A stretch of 64,000 nt of DNA from Clostridium algoriphilum (GCF_020443705.1 NZ_JAIZZK010000019.1:1-64000), one strand, 5' to 3'; counted from the first letter of the stretch, positions 31,081-39,705 are shown. A program made the numbers and translations. Notes: generated by a model from the sequence alone, not told the origin.

Positions 31081-32412
31081 ATGGATACACAGCTTAGAAG
31101 TCTGCCTTATAACTTAGAAGCAGAACAATCTGTAATTGGATCAATGCTTATAGATAAAACAGCTATATCAAGCGTCGTTGAGGTTTTGAAAGCTGATGAT
31201 TTTTACAGAGATTCACATAAAGTTATATTTAGTGCCATATTTGATTTATATCAAAAGGACACACCTATTGACATGATTACTTTACTTGAGCATTTACGTT
31301 CTGCTGAAAAGTTAGAAGCTTCAGGAGGAATTACTTATATATCAGAGATAAGTAACTCAGTACCATCCACTGCTAATTTAAGCTCGTATATAAAGATTGT
31401 AGATGACAAATCTATTTTAAGAAGACTTATTAGAGCATCTACTGAAATCATGGAAAATTGTTATAATAAGCAGGATGATGTAGATGCAGTAATGGATCTT
31501 GCAGAGCAAAAGGTCTTTAATATATCAGAGAAAAAAAATACTGGTGATTTTGAACCAATGAATACGGTGCTAGAGAGAGGTTTCTTAGAAATAGAAAGAA
31601 TTTTTAATAATAAAGGGGAAACAACTGGAATATCTAGTGGGTTTCCAGAACTCGATGATAAAACAGCTGGATTTCAAAAGGGAGATATGATTCTTATTGC
31701 AGCAAGGCCATCCATGGGTAAAACTACATTTGCACTTAATCTTGCTGAGTATGCGGCTCTTAGGCAAGGAAAAAGTGTAGCTGTATTTTCCCTTGAAATG
31801 TCTAAGGAACAACTTGCCTATAAATTGCTTTGTTCAGAAGCAAATGTTGATATGTCAAAGCTTAGACATGGTGATTTAGAAGATAGGGATTGGGAAAACA
31901 TAGCAAAAGCATCAGGACCGCTAGCTGCTGCTAAAATATTTATTGATGATACAGCAGGAACTTCTGTTATGGATATGCGTTCAAAATGTAGAAAATTAAA
32001 AATGGAACATGGTATAGATATGATAGTTATAGATTATCTTCAACTTATGACTGGTAGCAATTCAGAAAGTAGACAACAAGAAGTCTCAGAAATATCAAGA
32101 TCTATTAAGGCCCTTGCAAAGGAGATGCAATGCCCGGTTATAGCATTATCACAGCTATCACGTGCGCCAGAGCAGAGAACTGACCATAGGCCAATGCTAT
32201 CTGACCTTAGAGAATCGGGATCTATAGAGCAGGATGCTGACCTTGTTATGTTCTTATATAGAGATGAGTATTATAACGAGGAAACAGAAGATAAAAACGT
32301 AGCAGAACTTATAATAGCAAAGCAGAGGAATGGTCCTGTAGGGACAGTAAAACTTGCATGGATAGGTCAATTCAGTAAGTTTGCAAGACTTGATGTAATT
32401 CATAGAGATTAA
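31081..32412 (+). CDS. dnaB: Replicative DNA helicase
   Basis: DnaB-type hexameric helicase (named DnaC in Bacillus), 443 residues. The N-terminal primase-interacting domain (about 1-150) starts LPYNLEAEQSVIGSML; the RecA-like motor has Walker A ARPSMGKT at about 208-215, the Walker B stretch DMIVIDYLQLM and the QRNGPVGT loop near the end. No intein. It ends with a strong terminator. Confidence 0.97.
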   Translation: MDTQLRSLPYNLEAEQSVIGSMLIDKTAISSVVEVLKADDFYRDSHKVIFSAIFDLYQKDTPIDMITLLEHLRSAEKLEASGGITYISEISNSVPSTANLSSYIKIVDDKSILRRLIRASTEIMENCYNKQDDVDAVMDLAEQKVFNISEKKNTGDFEPMNTVLERGFLEIERIFNNKGETTGISSGFPELDDKTAGFQKGDMILIAARPSMGKTTFALNLAEYAALRQGKSVAVFSLEMSKEQLAYKLLCSEANVDMSKLRHGDLEDRDWENIAKASGPLAAAKIFIDDTAGTSVMDMRSKCRKLKMEHGIDMIVIDYLQLMTGSNSESRQQEVSEISRSIKALAKEMQCPVIALSQLSRAPEQRTDHRPMLSDLRESGSIEQDADLVMFLYRDEYYNEETEDKNVAELIIAKQRNGPVGTVKLAWIGQFSKFARLDVIHRD

Positions 32413-32446
32413 ATGTAATTCATAAAGATTTTATAAGAGTAAAATT

Positions 32447-32490
32447 TAAAATAGGATAACAAAACTTATAAGTTTTGTTATCCTATTTTA
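32447..32490. terminator. Strong terminator after dnaB
   Basis: A perfect 44-bp palindrome, A-rich on the left and T-rich on the right arm, 34 bases after the dnaB stop. It separates dnaB from the ParM cassette and can work on both strands. Confidence 0.88.
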
Positions 32491-32558
32491 TTCGTGCATA
32501 GATATGTGGAAGAGGTTGCTATAACAGAAATGCTATTAAGGCAGCTTTATTCGAATTA

Positions 32559-32624
32559 TATATATATATCTACATTTGTATATATATATATCTACATTTG
32601 TAGAGAGATATATATACATTTACA
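32559..32624. repeat. Three 22-bp direct repeats, candidate parC centromere
   Basis: Units 32559-32580 and 32581-32602 are identical; 32603-32624 is degenerate. Each has an AT-rich half and a core TACATTTGTA (third: TACATTTACA), itself a small dyad TACA-TT-TGTA. The 22-base period is about two helical turns. Located 135 bases upstream of the ParM-like gene, where type II partition systems keep parC. Confidence 0.7.
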
Positions 32625-32758
32625 AGTAATCAGATAGATGTATACAAATAAATTTATAAATATAAATAAATATTTCATTACAAAAGAAGGATTTTCATAC
32701 AAAATATAGAATATATAATAATATAGTATAATATGAAATATTTAGGAGGAAAAAAATA

Positions 32759-33814
32759 ATGAACTTAACAGAAATATCAAAAAAATATCCTGCATTAAAT
32801 AAGATGTTAGCATCTGTACTAACTGTAGATATAGGAAATACATTTACGAAATCAAGTACTAATGTAATTTTTGCAAGTAGGGTATCGGCCGTTAGCAAAC
32901 ATGGTTCGAGAGCAACTGGAATAAGTAATATTACCTGGAATGGTAAACTATATACTGTAGGTAATAAAGAAGGTAAGCTTAATATGGAAGCTAATAAATA
33001 TATGTCAGATCATTATAAGTTAAATTTGCTTAACGCAATTGCACTAAGTTTTAAAGGTGAGACTAAGATAAAGGTAAGACTTGCTGTAGGACTTCCTGCG
33101 GAGTACTATATAGATCACAGTATTCCACTTAAGAATGAAATTAAGAAAATGGAAAAGCAATCTATAACTATAAATAATATAACGTATGATATAGAAATTA
33201 TAGATGTACAAGTGTTTAAACAAGGGGGTACATTAAGTGCTGAAACAATGGAAACATTTAATTATCCAATGTTGCTTCTAGATTTTGGTGGTGGTACTTT
33301 AGATGTATCTCATTGGAAATATGAAAAAGATGAATTTGGTAATAAGGTCCTCGGAATGACAAAGGCTAGTAGTTTTGCGCAACATGGGTTTGAGCCAACA
33401 ATAGAACAACTACTTACAAAGTTTAATTCTGCTGAAGGTTCTGATGGTAATTATGATATATCAGATGCCATTGAATATTTAGAGGACAATGAATTACCAT
33501 TTGGAGAGGAAAACGTCTTACAAGACATTAAAGACCTAGTATTAAGGCCTTATGTAGAGAAAGCGATTAGTTCAATTAATAGTTCTTTTAAACCGAATAC
33601 TTGTAAAGATATAAGAATAATAGGAGGGCCTGCAGAATTATTACTAGAATACTTACAAAGTGAATTTATAAAAACTGAGCCTAAACTAATAGATGATAAA
33701 AACCCACAATGTGCTAATGCTATATTATTTGCTGAGAGATATAAAGAACTATTAGTTATTGATTACCTAGATGGAAATAAAGAAGTTGCCGCAACAACAA
33801 TAGAAGGACAATAA
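32759..33814 (+). CDS. parM: ParM/StbA-family actin-like protein
   Basis: A 351-residue actin-fold ATPase. The phosphate-1 loop is LTVDIGNTFTK with Asp24, the phosphate-2 loop LLLDFGGGTLDVS with Asp175, and the adenosine motif IRIIGGPAELL near 286-296. Such proteins form filaments that push plasmid copies apart, tied to DNA by ParR on parC. AGGAGG precedes the ATG. The next gene encodes a ParR-like protein 2 bases later. Its N-terminus is about 15 residues longer than plain ParM. Function on a chromosome is unknown. Confidence 0.85.
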   Translation: MNLTEISKKYPALNKMLASVLTVDIGNTFTKSSTNVIFASRVSAVSKHGSRATGISNITWNGKLYTVGNKEGKLNMEANKYMSDHYKLNLLNAIALSFKGETKIKVRLAVGLPAEYYIDHSIPLKNEIKKMEKQSITINNITYDIEIIDVQVFKQGGTLSAETMETFNYPMLLLDFGGGTLDVSHWKYEKDEFGNKVLGMTKASSFAQHGFEPTIEQLLTKFNSAEGSDGNYDISDAIEYLEDNELPFGEENVLQDIKDLVLRPYVEKAISSINSSFKPNTCKDIRIIGGPAELLLEYLQSEFIKTEPKLIDDKNPQCANAILFAERYKELLVIDYLDGNKEVAATTIEGQ

Positions 33815-33816
33815 TT

Positions 33817-34194
33817 ATGGGAGCACTCCGTAAAACTGTATCATCAAACCTAGGAGAGGAAACAGATAAAGATTTAATTAATTATGTGAGCAGTATGGAG
33901 AAGAAAGGTATTAATAACTCTAAACTTATAAAGCAGGCCCTAAGGTTTTATAGAGACTACGGAGATAAAGTAAAGCAATTAGATTCTGTAGATATTGCAA
34001 ATATTTTAGATAACCCTGAAGTTAAAGAATATATAGGCAATATAGTGGGGGAGCTTATCAAAGGTTCTATGTCAAAAATTAACGATGGTATTACTGATGA
34101 AAAAGCAGATGAAAAGAAACAAAACAAGGATCTAGATTCTGTTGAAAGTGATTATATGAAAAGGCTTAATTGTGTTAAAGATATGTCGTTATAA
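33817..34194 (+). CDS. parR: ParR-like ribbon-helix-helix DNA-binding protein
   Basis: A 125-residue protein. The N-terminus fits a ribbon-helix-helix domain: a strand KTVSSNLG, then helices TDKDLINYVSSMEKK and SKLIKQALRFYRDYG. The rest is a charged, likely disordered tail (DEKADEKKQNKDLD) ending in a short conserved-looking segment, as in ParR proteins whose C-terminus binds ParM. Two bases separate it from parM. It probably binds the repeats at 32559. Assignment comes from pattern and context, not from a clear family match. Confidence 0.7.
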   Translation: MGALRKTVSSNLGEETDKDLINYVSSMEKKGINNSKLIKQALRFYRDYGDKVKQLDSVDIANILDNPEVKEYIGNIVGELIKGSMSKINDGITDEKADEKKQNKDLDSVESDYMKRLNCVKDMSL

Positions 34195-34222
34195 TGTGGA
34201 GTACCACTCCACATTGTTTTTT
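34193..34222 (+). terminator. Terminator closing the ParM-ParR cassette
   Basis: AATGTGGAGT (34193-34202) pairs with ACTCCACATT (34206-34215), then GTTTTTT. It starts within the parR stop codon. Confidence 0.9.
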
Positions 34223-34338
34223 ACTTTATATAATCCATCATTGTTAGAAAAAACACTTCTACATACATATAGTAAAATGTTGTTACATATGATAAAATAT
34301 AAATGTAGCATTCTAAGTAATGTGAAAAGGGTGATCTA

Positions 34339-34668
34339 ATGTTTTGTCCTAAGTGTAGATCTCAAAATGATGATGGATTAAATTTTTGTAAAAACTGTGG
34401 TACCAATCTATTAATTCAATGTAATATGACTGAGACGAGTAATATTAGTGAAAAAAATAGTTTAGTTGCATTATTTCTGTGTATTTTCCTTGGTGCAATT
34501 GGTATTCATAGATTTTATGTAGGCAAAATAGGAACAGGGATTTTAATGATGTTAACCTTTGGTGGTTTTGGAATATGGGTGGTAGTTGATTTGATTTTAA
34601 TTGTTACTAATTTATTTACAGATGTAAATGGATTAAAACTAAATAAGTCTTTATATGTTATTAAATAA
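34339..34668 (+). CDS. Zinc-ribbon and TM2 domain protein
   Basis: A 109-residue protein: a zinc ribbon at the N-terminus (CPKC and CKNC, residues 3-20) followed by a TM2 domain of two membrane helices with the family pattern LGAIGIHRFYVGKIGTGI. TM2 proteins are widespread in membranes; no clear function is known. The ribosome site AAAAGGGTG precedes the ATG. Single-gene unit. Confidence 0.85.
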   Translation: MFCPKCRSQNDDGLNFCKNCGTNLLIQCNMTETSNISEKNSLVALFLCIFLGAIGIHRFYVGKIGTGILMMLTFGGFGIWVVVDLILIVTNLFTDVNGLKLNKSLYVIK

Positions 34669-34696
34669 ATGTAAAGTTTTAAAACTTTTTATATAT

Positions 34697-34772
34697 GCTG
34701 AAATAGCTCAGTTGGTAGAGTAACGCACTCGTAATGCGTGGGTCGAGGGTTCAACTCCCTTTTTCAGCTCCA
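34697..34772 (+). tRNA. tRNA-Thr (CGT)
   Basis: 76 bases with encoded CCA. Acceptor GCTGAAA/TTTCAGC, anticodon stem ACGCA/TGCGT with loop CTCGTAA giving anticodon CGT (codon ACG), T-loop TTCAACT. Confidence 0.96.
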
Positions 34773-34786
34773 GTTGTGCATTATAG

Positions 34787-34825
34787 AAATAAAGCTTAAA
34801 GTATACATATTAAGCTTTATTTTTT
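34787..34825 (+). terminator. tRNA-Thr terminator
   Basis: AAATAAAGCTTAA (34787-34799) pairs with TTAAGCTTTATTT (34810-34822), ending in Ts. Confidence 0.9.
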
Positions 34826-34929
34826 AGCAATTTATTCTTTGATATAAAATATATTATAGTATACGCTTTTATATGAAATTTGAGGTATAATTAAACTATG
34901 TAAACTTAATTACAGATTGGAGATAGACA

Positions 34930-35082
34930 ATGAAATTAATGTGTAAATGTGGAAACATAGAAGATTTAAAAACGGACAATGAAATAGTAAGTTTTGAATT
35001 TAGAAATTGTGATGATGGTACTATAGCATTAATTTGTAAAAAATGTAACGAGGTTGTTTTTATAAAATTAAAAAATAGTTAA
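34930..35082 (+). CDS. Small zinc-ribbon-like protein
   Basis: A 50-residue reading frame beginning MKLMCKCGNIEDLK with Cys-X-Cys near the start and CKKC near residues 36-39, spacing suited to one zinc site. GGAG (34919-34922) lies 7 bases before the ATG, and a hairpin with T-run follows the stop. No family recognised; a real small gene is likely from the ribosome site, cysteine pattern and terminator. Confidence 0.65.
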   Translation: MKLMCKCGNIEDLKTDNEIVSFEFRNCDDGTIALICKKCNEVVFIKLKNS

Positions 35083-35086
35083 TATA

Positions 35087-35122
35087 CTCTGAGACTAATA
35101 TCTCGGAGCTTTCTGATTTTTT
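35087..35122 (+). terminator. Hairpin terminator after small zinc-ribbon gene
   Basis: CTCTGAGA (35087-35094) pairs with TCTCGGAG (35101-35108), one wobble, followed by a T-rich tail. Confidence 0.65.
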
Positions 35123-35220
35123 GTACAAGATTTTAAGGATAACTTAATATATGTTTGTTTAGCTTAAATTGAATGTCTTAATAGTTATGAATTTTATTAT
35201 ATAATATGGAGGTATCTTTT

Positions 35221-35817
35221 ATGAGCGAAAAGGAAAAAATGTTACATGGAAAACCATATAAAGCATCTGGGGAAGAATTAGTATCTGAACGGCAATATGC
35301 AAAAGAAATGATATTTGATTATAACATGCTACACCCAAACGAAGATTGTAAGAAGAATGAAATTATAAAGGGCCTATTTCATAATATAGGTAAAAATTTT
35401 TATATAGAACCACCGTTTAGGTGTGATTATGGGTATAATATTTCTGTTGGAGAAAATTTTTATACAAACTATAATTGTACTATCTTAGATTGTGCTAAGG
35501 TTACAATTGGTAATAATGTTATGATTGCACCGAACGTAAGCATTTTTACAGCAGGACATCCCATTCATCCTGAATTAAGAAATCAATCCATTGAATATGC
35601 CTTTCCAATTAATATTGGCAATGATGTTTGGATAGGAGGCGGCGTTATAGTAAACCCAGGAATTACAATTGGTGATAATGTAGTAATTGGATCGGGTAGT
35701 GTTGTAACTAAAGATATTGTGTCTAATTCAATAGCTGTAGGTAATCCTTGCAGAGTAATACGGGAAATTACAAATGATGATAAGCAATATTACTTTAAGA
35801 AATTAAAAATTAAATAA
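35221..35817 (+). CDS. maa: Maltose/sugar O-acetyltransferase (LbH fold)
   Basis: A 198-residue acetyltransferase of the maltose/galactoside family. The Maa N-terminal cap (KMLHGKPYKASGEELVSERQYAK) is followed by left-handed beta-helix hexapeptide repeats (IGNNVMIAPNVSI, IGNDVWIGGGVIVNPG). The catalytic histidine is in FTAGHPIHP. It moves acetyl from acetyl-CoA to a sugar hydroxyl; the natural substrate is unknown. The ATG at 35221 is chosen from GGAGG just upstream. Confidence 0.9.
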   Translation: MSEKEKMLHGKPYKASGEELVSERQYAKEMIFDYNMLHPNEDCKKNEIIKGLFHNIGKNFYIEPPFRCDYGYNISVGENFYTNYNCTILDCAKVTIGNNVMIAPNVSIFTAGHPIHPELRNQSIEYAFPINIGNDVWIGGGVIVNPGITIGDNVVIGSGSVVTKDIVSNSIAVGNPCRVIREITNDDKQYYFKKLKIK

Positions 35818-35855
35818 AACACATATATATATTTAAAAAAGCTATATTAGTTATT

Positions 35856-35897
35856 ATATTAAAACACCAAGTACATTAGTATTTGGTGTTTTAATAT
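35856..35897. terminator. Terminator after the acetyltransferase
   Basis: A perfect 15-bp inverted repeat (35856-35870 and 35883-35897) ending GTTTTAATAT. Confidence 0.8.
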
Positions 35898-36074
35898 TGC
35901 CTAAATATATTACCTATAATAAATTATTATATTCAAGAATGATTAACATAATAATAATTGGTTAATAATACTAATATAGAAGAAGATAAAAAAGGGAATT
36001 ATATTAATAATATATAAATAATTTATTCTTTTTTATGAGCACTATAAGTGTAATTATATATAAGGTGAGGTTAA

Positions 36075-36170
36075 ATGTGTATGAAAAAGATAAAAGTTAA
36101 AGTTGGAATAGATAAAAGTAAGTTAATAAAAAGTGACAAGAAACTAGTTGCTTGTGGTAAAAATTTTTAA
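36075..36170 (+). CDS. Possible 31-residue basic peptide
   Basis: A short frame starting MCMKKIKVKVGIDKSKLIKS and ending ACGKNF, preceded by AAGGTGAGG at the right distance and followed by a terminator hairpin (36227-36262). No homologue recognised. A real product is possible, but length and low complexity leave doubt. Confidence 0.4.
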   Translation: MCMKKIKVKVGIDKSKLIKSDKKLVACGKNF

Positions 36171-36226
36171 AAGTATAGAAAGATATTGAAAATTAATTAA
36201 TAAATTATCCAATATTGCATGTAGCA

Positions 36227-36262
36227 AAAAAGTAGTTGAGAGTTATATCTTGACTACTTTTT
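36227..36262 (+). terminator. Terminator hairpin
   Basis: A 15-bp stem (36227-36241 and 36248-36262, one wobble) running into TTTTT. It follows the possible 31-residue gene; on the minus strand it lies beyond the end of the ribbon-helix-helix gene. Confidence 0.75.
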
Positions 36263-36335
36263 ATGTTGTGTGTTTATGGATGTCTGATATTTTTGTATAA
36301 ATTATGAATAGCATATAATTTACACAAAATGTTTA

Positions 36336-36494
36336 TTATTTTAAGATACTCTCAAGGAGAAGTCTTATCCCTTCGCTCTTTGTAATATTGCTTGCTTTGC
36401 AAAAACTTTCTAAAGAGCTTGATAGCTCTTCGTTTATTCTCACATGAATTAATTCGCTTTTAGAATTTTCAATTTTTTTTCGTCCTCTAGGCAT
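36336..36494 (-). CDS. Small ribbon-helix-helix (CopG/Arc-like) regulator
   Basis: A 52-residue frame beginning MPRGRKKIENSKSELIHVRI. The pattern is a short basic arm, a strand ELIHVRI and two helices (NEELSSSLESFCKASN, TKSEGIRLLLESIL), the ribbon-helix-helix fold of CopG/Arc repressors. GAGGTG stands 7 bases before the ATG. A palindrome CTCAAA-ATA-TTTGAG (36504-36518) covers this ribosome site, a likely operator for self-repression. It is monocistronic; no toxin gene is seen next to it. Function inferred from sequence pattern only. Confidence 0.72.
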   Translation of the reverse strand: MPRGRKKIENSKSELIHVRINEELSSSLESFCKASNITKSEGIRLLLESILK

Positions 36495-36503
36495 GATTAT
36501 CAC

Positions 36504-36518
36504 CTCAAAATATTTGAG
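36504..36518. promoter_or_regulatory. Palindrome over the RHH gene ribosome site
   Basis: CTCAAA and TTTGAG half-sites spaced by three bases just upstream of the small ribbon-helix-helix gene. Candidate autoregulatory operator. Confidence 0.4.
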
Positions 36519-37092
36519 TTACATAAATAAGATCAATGATGTATTACAATATCATTATAATATACATTTACACATATTTCCACAATTTTAAACTAAAAAT
36601 TACAATAATATTTCCAGCTATATTATTTATTAAATTCATAAAATAAGCTTTAAAAACAATTGTATATAACGTGTTACAGAATATAACCCTCTATTAGTAA
36701 ACATAATTTGAAAAAGTTATAAATTATGAGTTGTGTATTTTTTATAAACTATAAGTATATGAAAAGTCATTATTTTCTGTTACAATAGTAATGTAAAAAA
36801 AAAGGAAAAATTTATGATATTAGTAGATTTGATATTAGTGTTAAACAAAGGAGGAATTAATGTAAATACATGGACTCATTATATATAACTAATGGATAAG
36901 CAGAAGTTTCAAAACATTTCTTTGAATTTTTTTCATTAAAATGTGGTAGAAAATAATTATGCATTGTATAAAGTTAGTTTGAAAAGTTGAAAAATTTATT
37001 ATTATTTTTCTTTAAATATTGAATTATATTGCATTTTTTATTTTTTAATTTATTTAAGATTTATATTAATTTAAAATATTGGAGGTAATTAT
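36519..37092. other. AT-rich region without a clear gene
   Basis: 574 bases. An excellent ribosome site AAAGGAGG (36847-36854) is followed by ATG directly joined to a stop TAA (36860-36865). Ten bases on, a second ATG (36870) opens a frame that hits a stop after 9 codons and would continue for 18 more. No family is recognisable. The end carries GGAGG for the NlpC/P60 gene. Confidence 0.5.
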
Positions 37093-38250
37093 ATGAAAAA
37101 GAGAATAGCTTTTATAGCAATGTTATTAACTATGGCCAGTTCATCTATTGCGTTTGCGCAGAGCGCAACAATAAGTGCAAGTTCATTACGTATTAGGCAA
37201 AGTCCTTCACTTTCATCGTCTATAATAGCTTCACTGACGAGAAATACGAAGATAAACACGCTTGGTAAACAAGGAAATTTTTATAAAATAAGTTATAATG
37301 GAAGAATTGGATACGTACACAGTTCGTATGTAAAACTAAGTACTTCTACAAGTACAACAAACGTTACACCAACAACGAATGGGAAAAATGGCGTAATAAC
37401 AACTGGATGTTTAAACGTAAGATCCGGATCTGGGTTAACTTATCCAGTGATTAGTGTTATTAGACTAGGAAATAAAGTGACAATGTATGAAAAATCAAAT
37501 GGTTTCTACAAAATAAATTATAGTGGTAGAATTGGGTATATAAGCGAGTTATATGTGAAAGCATCAAGTACAACCACAAATAGTACAAGCACTGCGTCTA
37601 CGCCTGTATTAGAATCTACAGGAACTGGTAATGTTACAGCAGCTAGTTTAAATGTGAGAAAATCAGCTTCTATGGGTAGTAACATTATGGGAACTGTAAA
37701 AAAAGGTCTAAAAGTAAAATTATATGGGGCGAAAGATGGCTTTTATAAAATTATGTGCAATGGACAAGTAGGCTATGTATCCAAAACATACATAAGTACA
37801 TCTAATTCAGCAGTAATTAATTCTTCAAATACTGGAACTAAAAGTATTAGTAGCTTTATGTCATATTTAAATACATTCTTAGGAACACCATATTTATGGG
37901 GCGGAACATCACCAGCCAAATATAATACTGCTGGAAAATATGTAAGTGGCGGTTTTGATTGTTCAGGCCTTATTCAATATGCTTATAAAAGCATGGGTAT
38001 AAATTTACCTAGAACAACTATGGATCAAGTAAATGTGGGTACATCAGTTAGTATAAATAATCTTCAGCAAGGAGATTTAGTATTTTTTAGGACAAATTCA
38101 TCAGAACCTAATCAAATATCTCATGCTGGAATATATGTGGGGAATAATAAATTTATGCAATCACCTAAAACTGGTGATGTTGTAAAAATAACTGATTTAT
38201 CAGGATATTTTAGAACTAATTTTGTAACAGGAAATAGAGTTATAAAATAG
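37093..38250 (+). CDS. Secreted NlpC/P60 endopeptidase with three SH3b domains
   Basis: A 385-residue wall hydrolase. A signal peptide (MKKRIAFIAMLLTMASSSIA, cleavage after FAQ or nearby) leads to three bacterial SH3 repeats (about 25-80, 100-155, 180-235), each with the LNVRxSxS...GYV pattern, and Ser/Thr-rich linkers. The NlpC/P60 domain holds Cys290 in DCSG, His344 in SHAGIY and a polar third residue near Gln356. It should cut D-gamma-glutamyl-diamino-acid bonds in peptidoglycan. GGAGG precedes the ATG. Confidence 0.93.
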   Translation: MKKRIAFIAMLLTMASSSIAFAQSATISASSLRIRQSPSLSSSIIASLTRNTKINTLGKQGNFYKISYNGRIGYVHSSYVKLSTSTSTTNVTPTTNGKNGVITTGCLNVRSGSGLTYPVISVIRLGNKVTMYEKSNGFYKINYSGRIGYISELYVKASSTTTNSTSTASTPVLESTGTGNVTAASLNVRKSASMGSNIMGTVKKGLKVKLYGAKDGFYKIMCNGQVGYVSKTYISTSNSAVINSSNTGTKSISSFMSYLNTFLGTPYLWGGTSPAKYNTAGKYVSGGFDCSGLIQYAYKSMGINLPRTTMDQVNVGTSVSINNLQQGDLVFFRTNSSEPNQISHAGIYVGNNKFMQSPKTGDVVKITDLSGYFRTNFVTGNRVIK

Positions 38251-38372
38251 GTATATTAAGTTGCTTATCATTATATGTCTGAAAAATATGAAATTTATTA
38301 ATTTTACATAACAATAATATATTACAAGTAATTGTACAATATTATAAAAAAAATATAATATATCTAGTCATT

Positions 38373-38414
38373 AATGAATGTACGATTTTGATAAAAATCA
38401 TACATTCATTTTTT
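38373..38414 (+). terminator. Terminator after the NlpC/P60 gene
   Basis: A 17-bp stem (38373-38389 and 38394-38410, one wobble) with a GATA loop, followed by Ts. It lies 120 bases past the stop. The remaining 38415-38713 is AT-rich and shows no gene. Confidence 0.8.
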
Positions 38415-38713
38415 GTATTTGATTATAGATTGAATTTCTACTTGTTTAACTTACCTTTATAATATAATTATTTGGTATAGGGTTAATATATTACATTTTT
38501 TTTAATAAAATAAATATATTGTAAGAATATAAAAAATAGTATACCATTATAAATATTTGTTTATTATAAAAAATATAAATTAATAATTACAATTTACTAA
38601 GTGTAATAAAACTAAGCAAAACTAATTATTTTATTTATATAAACAATAATGATGTATAATTGAAAGATAGATTAAAGTTATGATATCAATTAATACAATA
38701 TAAGGAGATAAAT

Positions 38714-39676
38714 ATGGAAATGAAGAAAATAAGTGAAATAAAAAAGGGAGATAGGGTTGAAGGGTTTTTTATTATTAAATCTGTGGATACCAAGGTCTCT
38801 AACAATAGTAATACAAATAAGTATTTAGATTTTAATTTAGGTGATGCCTCAGGTGACATTAATGCAAAGCTATGGGAATGCAATGAAGAGTTAGAAAATG
38901 CATTTAAACAAAGCAAATTAGTAAAGATAAAAGGAACTGTAAATGAGTGGAGAGGAAAACTTCAACTAAAAATTGAAAAGATAAGATTAACTGAGGAAAA
39001 AGATGAAGTGAATGTTTGTGATTATGTTGCGGTGGCACCATATACGCCAGAAATAATGTATGATGATATTTTAAATTATTTATCTAAAATACAAAATACA
39101 GATATTCAAAATATAGTTACTAATATCTTAAGTAATAATGAGGAAAAGCTAATGCATTATCCTGCAGCTAAATCTAATCATCATGCAGTGAGATCAGGCC
39201 TTTTATATCATACAACTACCATGCTTAAGGCAGGAGAAAAATTAAGTAAGATTTACACATTTCTAAATACAGATTTACTATATGCAGGTATAATACTTCA
39301 TGATATTGGCAAAATATATGAAATGAATGCTAGTGAGCTCGGAATTGTAAGTGAGTATTCAGTTGAGGGTCAACTTCTAGGACATATAGTTCAAGGAGTT
39401 AAGATGATAGAAACAGCAAGTATTGAAGTTGAAGCGGACAAGGAAGTAACTATGTTATTACAGCATATGGTTCTTGCTCATCACTACGAAGCAGAGTATG
39501 GAAGTCCTAAAAAGCCTATGATACCAGAGGCAGAAATGTTACATCATTTAGATATAATGGATGCAAGAATGTATGATATGAATAAGGCATTAAGTGATAC
39601 AAAGGAAGGAAAATTTTCAGAAAGAATAAGGTCCCTAGATAATATAAATGTTTATAAGACTTTTGTTAAAAGATAA
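38714..39676 (+). CDS. yhaM: 3'-5' exoribonuclease YhaM
   Basis: A 320-residue YhaM-type protein: an N-terminal OB-fold (about 8-90; KYLDFNLGDASGDINAKLWE) and an HD hydrolase domain with HHAVRSGLLYHT, the central HDIGK and a later HH pair (AHHYE). YhaM is a 3'-5' exonuclease acting on RNA and single-stranded DNA, dependent on Mn2+ or Co2+. AAGGAG precedes the ATG. The DUF3006 gene follows after 29 bases. Confidence 0.9.
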   Translation: MEMKKISEIKKGDRVEGFFIIKSVDTKVSNNSNTNKYLDFNLGDASGDINAKLWECNEELENAFKQSKLVKIKGTVNEWRGKLQLKIEKIRLTEEKDEVNVCDYVAVAPYTPEIMYDDILNYLSKIQNTDIQNIVTNILSNNEEKLMHYPAAKSNHHAVRSGLLYHTTTMLKAGEKLSKIYTFLNTDLLYAGIILHDIGKIYEMNASELGIVSEYSVEGQLLGHIVQGVKMIETASIEVEADKEVTMLLQHMVLAHHYEAEYGSPKKPMIPEAEMLHHLDIMDARMYDMNKALSDTKEGKFSERIRSLDNINVYKTFVKR

Positions 39677-39705
39677 ATATAAAATACTGTAATAAGGTGA
39701 TGAAA

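Noticed and set aside
32559-32624. CRISPR array
   Set aside because: Units are directly adjacent with no spacers, AT-rich, and no cas genes are present.
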